Shown piece after piece: positions 61,201 through 64,000 of a stretch of 64,000 nt of DNA. Below the pieces are notes generated by a model, which saw only the letters and a list, made by a program, of their open reading frames with translations, searched no databases and had not been told where the DNA came from. Position 1 is the stretch's first letter; each line of letters begins with the position of its first letter. The translations under genes were made by a program, and so were the position numbers. The stretch is from Centroberyx gerrardi (taxonomy: Eukaryota; Chordata; Actinopteri; Beryciformes; Berycidae): assembly GCF_048128805.1 (NCBI RefSeq), contig NC_136004.1, forward strand, positions 25,072,333 to 25,136,332. Direction: 5' to 3'.

Positions 61201-64000
61201 TTAGTTACAACATATGTTCCACAACAGCAGCTGGCTGAAATTGGTGCTTAAATGTTTATTTGAATATACAAATGTTTTTGCTAGGGTTGTTGTGTGTTTC
61301 TCTGTGAATATCTGTTGCTCTATCTTTATTTACACTATATTTTCATTGAACCTTGCATTGTTGTTCGGCTTCCTGTGAATCTGAAAGGGAAGTGTACGGA
61401 GCGTAGCGTTCTTCATGCTGGATAAGGTCCCGGCTCCAGAGCTGGTCTCTGCTACAGTGGAGAGCAGAATCCTGCCATATGCTGCAGAACACCAGATTCC
61501 TGTTGATGAGCTGCTTCTGCAGTACATCAAGGTAAAAATCCACCACAGCCAAACCCACTGGAAACTTTACATTCCACCATGCAAACGTGATGATTGGTGC
61601 TTCTCCTCTCTGTCCCTCTCTCAATCTGATCTTTACTAGGATCTGCTGGAGCGCTGCGGTTCTCAAACCACTACACTTTTCACAGAGTGGGAAGCCAAAG
61701 CAGTGGCTGTACTAGGCTGCATGACTGACACTGATGTAAGTTTCTGTAACACAAAGGCCCCCAGGGGTTATCCACACTAATGAAGAGAGTTCAGTGGCAC
61801 AAATAATAAGTAGCATTTCTATAATCGAGAGTTTTTGTTTGTTTTTTTTTTAAAAGGGGAAGAAGATCCTTACATGATAGATAGACCAATGCAATGTTTT
61901 TCTGTGTTTTATAGGAATTTTATAGAAAATTTCCCTCTTTCTATACATTGATGATTGTATTGTAAGTTGTAAAATCTCCCATTGTTGTGTTTTGACCAGT
62001 TGAAGGTGGATGCTGTGCTGGAGATCATGCAGAAGGCCGTGGTTCCCTGGAGCGATGTGGTTGAGAAGCTGGTTCAGCAGTACCTGGAGATGGAGGGACC
62101 AAAGTATGTTTACATGGGTCCCCACCCTGAACATTTATTTCATCCTAGTGAGAATCGGATGCCATTAGCAGTGTTTTTCCTTACGATTGTCTTCTTCCCC
62201 GTATCTTCCCCAAACTATCCCCAGACAAGAGCTTTTAAAGGAGAGCTACCACATGATGGAGATCAGGAAGCTGCTCAGAGGCTACGGCATCCGTAACTTC
62301 AACCTCTCCAACAGCACTCAAATTATGGTTAGATTTTGGCAATTATGTGACATACGACGACTTGTGTTACTCATGCCTATAAGATGTCTGAGTCATATAT
62401 ATCTTCCCTAGACACTGATCAGATACATTCTGAAGCAAGACCTACCGCTGTCTCTAGAGGACTCCCTGACGTTAGCTGAAGCCTACAAACTTCCAACCTC
62501 CCAGATAAATTACTTGTATCTCATCCAGCTGATAGGCCAAGGCAAGGTATGTTAACCTGCACAGGAATATGGAATCATTGAATTTGAATCATTTACCATT
62601 ATTTTTTTGTTGTTTTTTTGTTCTGCACTGCCTATACAACTTGATCTTTATTCTCTTTTTATGCATTTTAATTCTTTATTTATTCTCTCTTCTTATACAC
62701 TTTCTACACTTCTTATACACTTTTATTTGTTTTTCATATATCTTATCTAATGTCCTTTATACCTTGTGTAAAGCACTTGGAATTGCCTCTGTGTACGAAA
62801 TGTGCTATATAAATAAACTCACCTTGCCAGAATTTAGGACATGCTGATAGAAAGTCTTTTGTGTTGCTGGCAGACTGAGGCATGCATGACCGTCCTGAAG
62901 AAGCTTTCCTCTGCAGAGGCAGAGTGTGTGATTGAGCGTCTCACAACCTGGGCTCGACTGCAGCTGGAGGACAAAGACCACATATCTGATGAGGTAAGGA
63001 GATGGGAGATGATAAGAAATAAGTTAATTTGCATTTTAGATACTTAGGTTTCCAACTTAGGTTTACGTTAATTAGAAAAGGCATGGAAAATGAAACGGTT
63101 GGGTTTTCATCTGCAGTAATCAGCCAGCTAGCCAAAAACATCTGGATCTGAACATAATAAGTAGGAATTCAGCATAATGGTGTACAGACTCCTCATCCTG
63201 GCATACTGTACAACTCAACTGTCTCATGGCCGTCCCATGTGTTTAATAGCACAAGAAGCACCAGATGGTCATAGCCCAGGTGATGGTAGAGGCACTGAAA
63301 TTCCTACACATAATCCAAAAACGTAAGTATCTTACCAGGATCAGTGAAGTATCACATAAATGGAAGCTCTAAAATGCTGTTCCTCCTTCTATTAAGAGTT
63401 TAGCGTCTCCATAAATATAAAATTTCTCATGCACCAGAATTTACAGGCAAAGCTTAGGAAAGGAAATCATTTCTCGTAACTTTGACATCTTATAAAAGCT
63501 CTACTGTATGTCCACAGCTGATTCTAAGTTTTCTATTCTCTGCAGATGATGCTCTTAAAAGTATGGAGTGTGAGAACAGTCTCATAATGTTCAAGGCGAT
63601 CGCCCACCTACAGGTCAGCTCAACTTGGGGGAATGCTTTCAATGTTCTTTCATCTATTTTATATTTTGACCTGTTGTAACCGAAAGCCTCCGTTTTCTAT
63701 TCCTTCAGGAGGACTTTGACATTTTCTTCACCCCTTCCAACTACGAGGATCCGAAAGTCCGAAAGCAGATCCAGGAGCATCACATCACGGCCTACGAGAA
63801 CACGCGCGGCCGTCGTCCACCCAAGGGGAAGGTCACAGACACTCCCATGGTGGCCAACGATCCCGACGGCAAGACCAAGACCATCTCCACTGAGGCGGGC
63901 TTACGCCGCCTGGGGAGGCAGCTGCAGCGCACGGAGCAGGAGCTTTGGTCTGACCTGGCCCTGCGCGCTCTGGGGGTGGGCAAGGTGGACAAGGCCCTCA
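52258..64000 (+). CDS. kntc1: kntc1: kinetochore-associated protein 1 (Rod), 5' part
   Basis: Rod is the large subunit of the Rod-Zw10-Zwilch complex, which forms the fibrous corona and recruits Spindly-dynein and Mad1-Mad2 for the spindle checkpoint. Coding exons: 52258-52395, 52869-52989, 53201-53316, 53628-53706, 53885-53962, 54055-54089, 54452-54562, 54884-54977, 55116-55168, 55285-55397, 55499-55553, 55644-55742, 55855-55898, 56017-56079, 56187-56262, 56557-56682, 57789-57955, 58086-58197, 58850-58993, 59472-59528, 60164-60235, 60320-60442, 61388-61531, 61640-61735, 62000-62103, 62225-62327, 62412-62546, 62874-62993, 63250-63322, 63546-63613, 63709 to the window end. This is about 1,070 residues. 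Residues 1 to about 400 are the N-terminal beta-propeller (MTMWNDVELLTNEDT ...). Helical solenoid follows, with conserved LSRLLHKH, WIEFLNS, RGYGIR and YILKQD blocks. The first ATG gives MTMW; the human start matches the second, two codons on. All phases close. The C-terminal half lies outside. Confidence 0.94.
54310..54382 (+). repeat. Retroposon 3' tail in a kntc1 intron
   Basis: The TGTAAAGCACTTTGTAAA then GGTGCTATATAAATAAAG pattern is a common 3' tail of fish SINE/LINE families. The upstream T-rich region (54110-54300) may belong to it. Only the tail is recognisable. A similar tail is at 62765-62822, and a reverse one near 46600-46655. Confidence 0.5.
57087..57690. mobile_element. MITE of about 600 bp with TTAA at both ends
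   Basis: The arms of about 75 bp share TTTTTTAATGCATTGCTTAC and CGTCAACAAATCCT on opposite strands. Each end is AGGAT preceded by TTAA (57083-57086 and 57691-57694), a piggyBac-style target site. The interior has no transposase. It ends about 95 bp before kntc1 exon 17 (57789-57955, counted as exon 17 of the coding list). Confidence 0.7.
58286..58693. mobile_element. Inverted-repeat element of about 408 bp, hAT-like ends
   Basis: It starts TAGTGATGCGCGGGTCAGAT and ends with the near reverse complement ATTGACCCGCACATCACTA. Internal short runs of GACCCG and CCCGCCC recur. The flanking 8-mers do not match, so the target duplication has decayed or the ends are slightly off. It lies in the kntc1 intron after the exon at 58086-58197. 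Confidence 0.6.
59016..59382. mobile_element. Non-autonomous hAT-type element with perfect 8-bp target duplication
   Basis: The element is 367 bp, starting TAGGGTTGAACAATT and ending CGTTCAGCCCTA, with identical flanking 8-mers GTCTCAGA. The interior has repeated ATCGCAAT-type motifs and no transposase. It lies in a kntc1 intron, about 20 bp after the exon ending at 58993. Confidence 0.88.
59652..59838. mobile_element. Palindromic MITE of 187 bp
   Basis: Near-perfect terminal inverted repeats begin GCCGCTTTTCCACCGCATGG and continue through GTACC to a Ser/Leu-free CTCAACTCG-type segment. The central part is also partly palindromic (TACCACTTGGTTTTCCA against TGGAAAACCAAAA). It lies in a kntc1 intron. 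Flanking target duplication was not resolved. Confidence 0.8.
62755..62822 (+). repeat. Retroposon 3' tail in a kntc1 intron
   Basis: TGTAAAGCACTTGGAATTGC then GTGCTATATAAATAAA ends about 50 bp before the kntc1 exon at 62874-62993. It shows the same tail type as 54310-54382, with a T-rich body at 62595-62750. Confidence 0.5.

Overview
The window is nuclear DNA from a vertebrate, most likely a teleost (ray-finned) fish. Genes are split by many short GT-AG introns. The predicted proteins align through to human CLIP1, ZCCHC8, RSRC2 and KNTC1, recalled from memory. Introns carry short non-autonomous DNA transposons with terminal inverted repeats, some with intact 8-bp target duplications, and LINE fragments of a kind common in fish. 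The order clip1 - zcchc8 - rsrc2 - kntc1 matches human 12q24.31: the first three on the minus strand, kntc1 on the plus strand.

Layout. 1-1538 is the 3' UTR and downstream flank of clip1. 1539-25557 (minus) is the clip1 coding span: 25 coding exons, about 2,240 residues, with two CAP-Gly domains, a very long coiled coil and two C-terminal zinc knuckles. Most of the coiled coil lies in one 2,442-nt exon (8008-10449) in phase 0 at both ends. Skipping it would leave about 1,426 residues, close to the human 1,438. A likely non-coding first exon and promoter lie near 30.3-30.5 kb. 33277-40163 (minus) is zcchc8 (14 coding exons, about 747 residues), with a GC-AG intron and a coding tandem repeat. 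41675-43579 (plus) is a four-exon gene of about 393 residues that I do not recognise; it is divergent from zcchc8 and convergent with rsrc2. 44353-51329 (minus) is rsrc2 (10 coding exons, about 418 residues). 52258-64000 (plus) is kntc1, cut by the window end after 31 coding exons (about 1,070 of roughly 2,200 residues).

Roles. clip1 encodes a microtubule plus-end tracking linker. kntc1 encodes the Rod subunit of the kinetochore RZZ complex, which recruits dynein/Spindly and Mad1-Mad2. zcchc8 encodes the scaffold of the nuclear exosome targeting (NEXT) complex. rsrc2 encodes an RS-rich nuclear protein. They are neighbours by conserved synteny, not an operon. rsrc2 and kntc1 share a 0.9-kb divergent promoter region; zcchc8 and the unrecognised gene share a 1.5-kb one.

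Exon boundaries were read by eye from splice signals, reading-frame phase and recalled human proteins. Phases close consistently through each gene, but UTR ends, transcription starts and alternative splicing cannot be settled from sequence alone.
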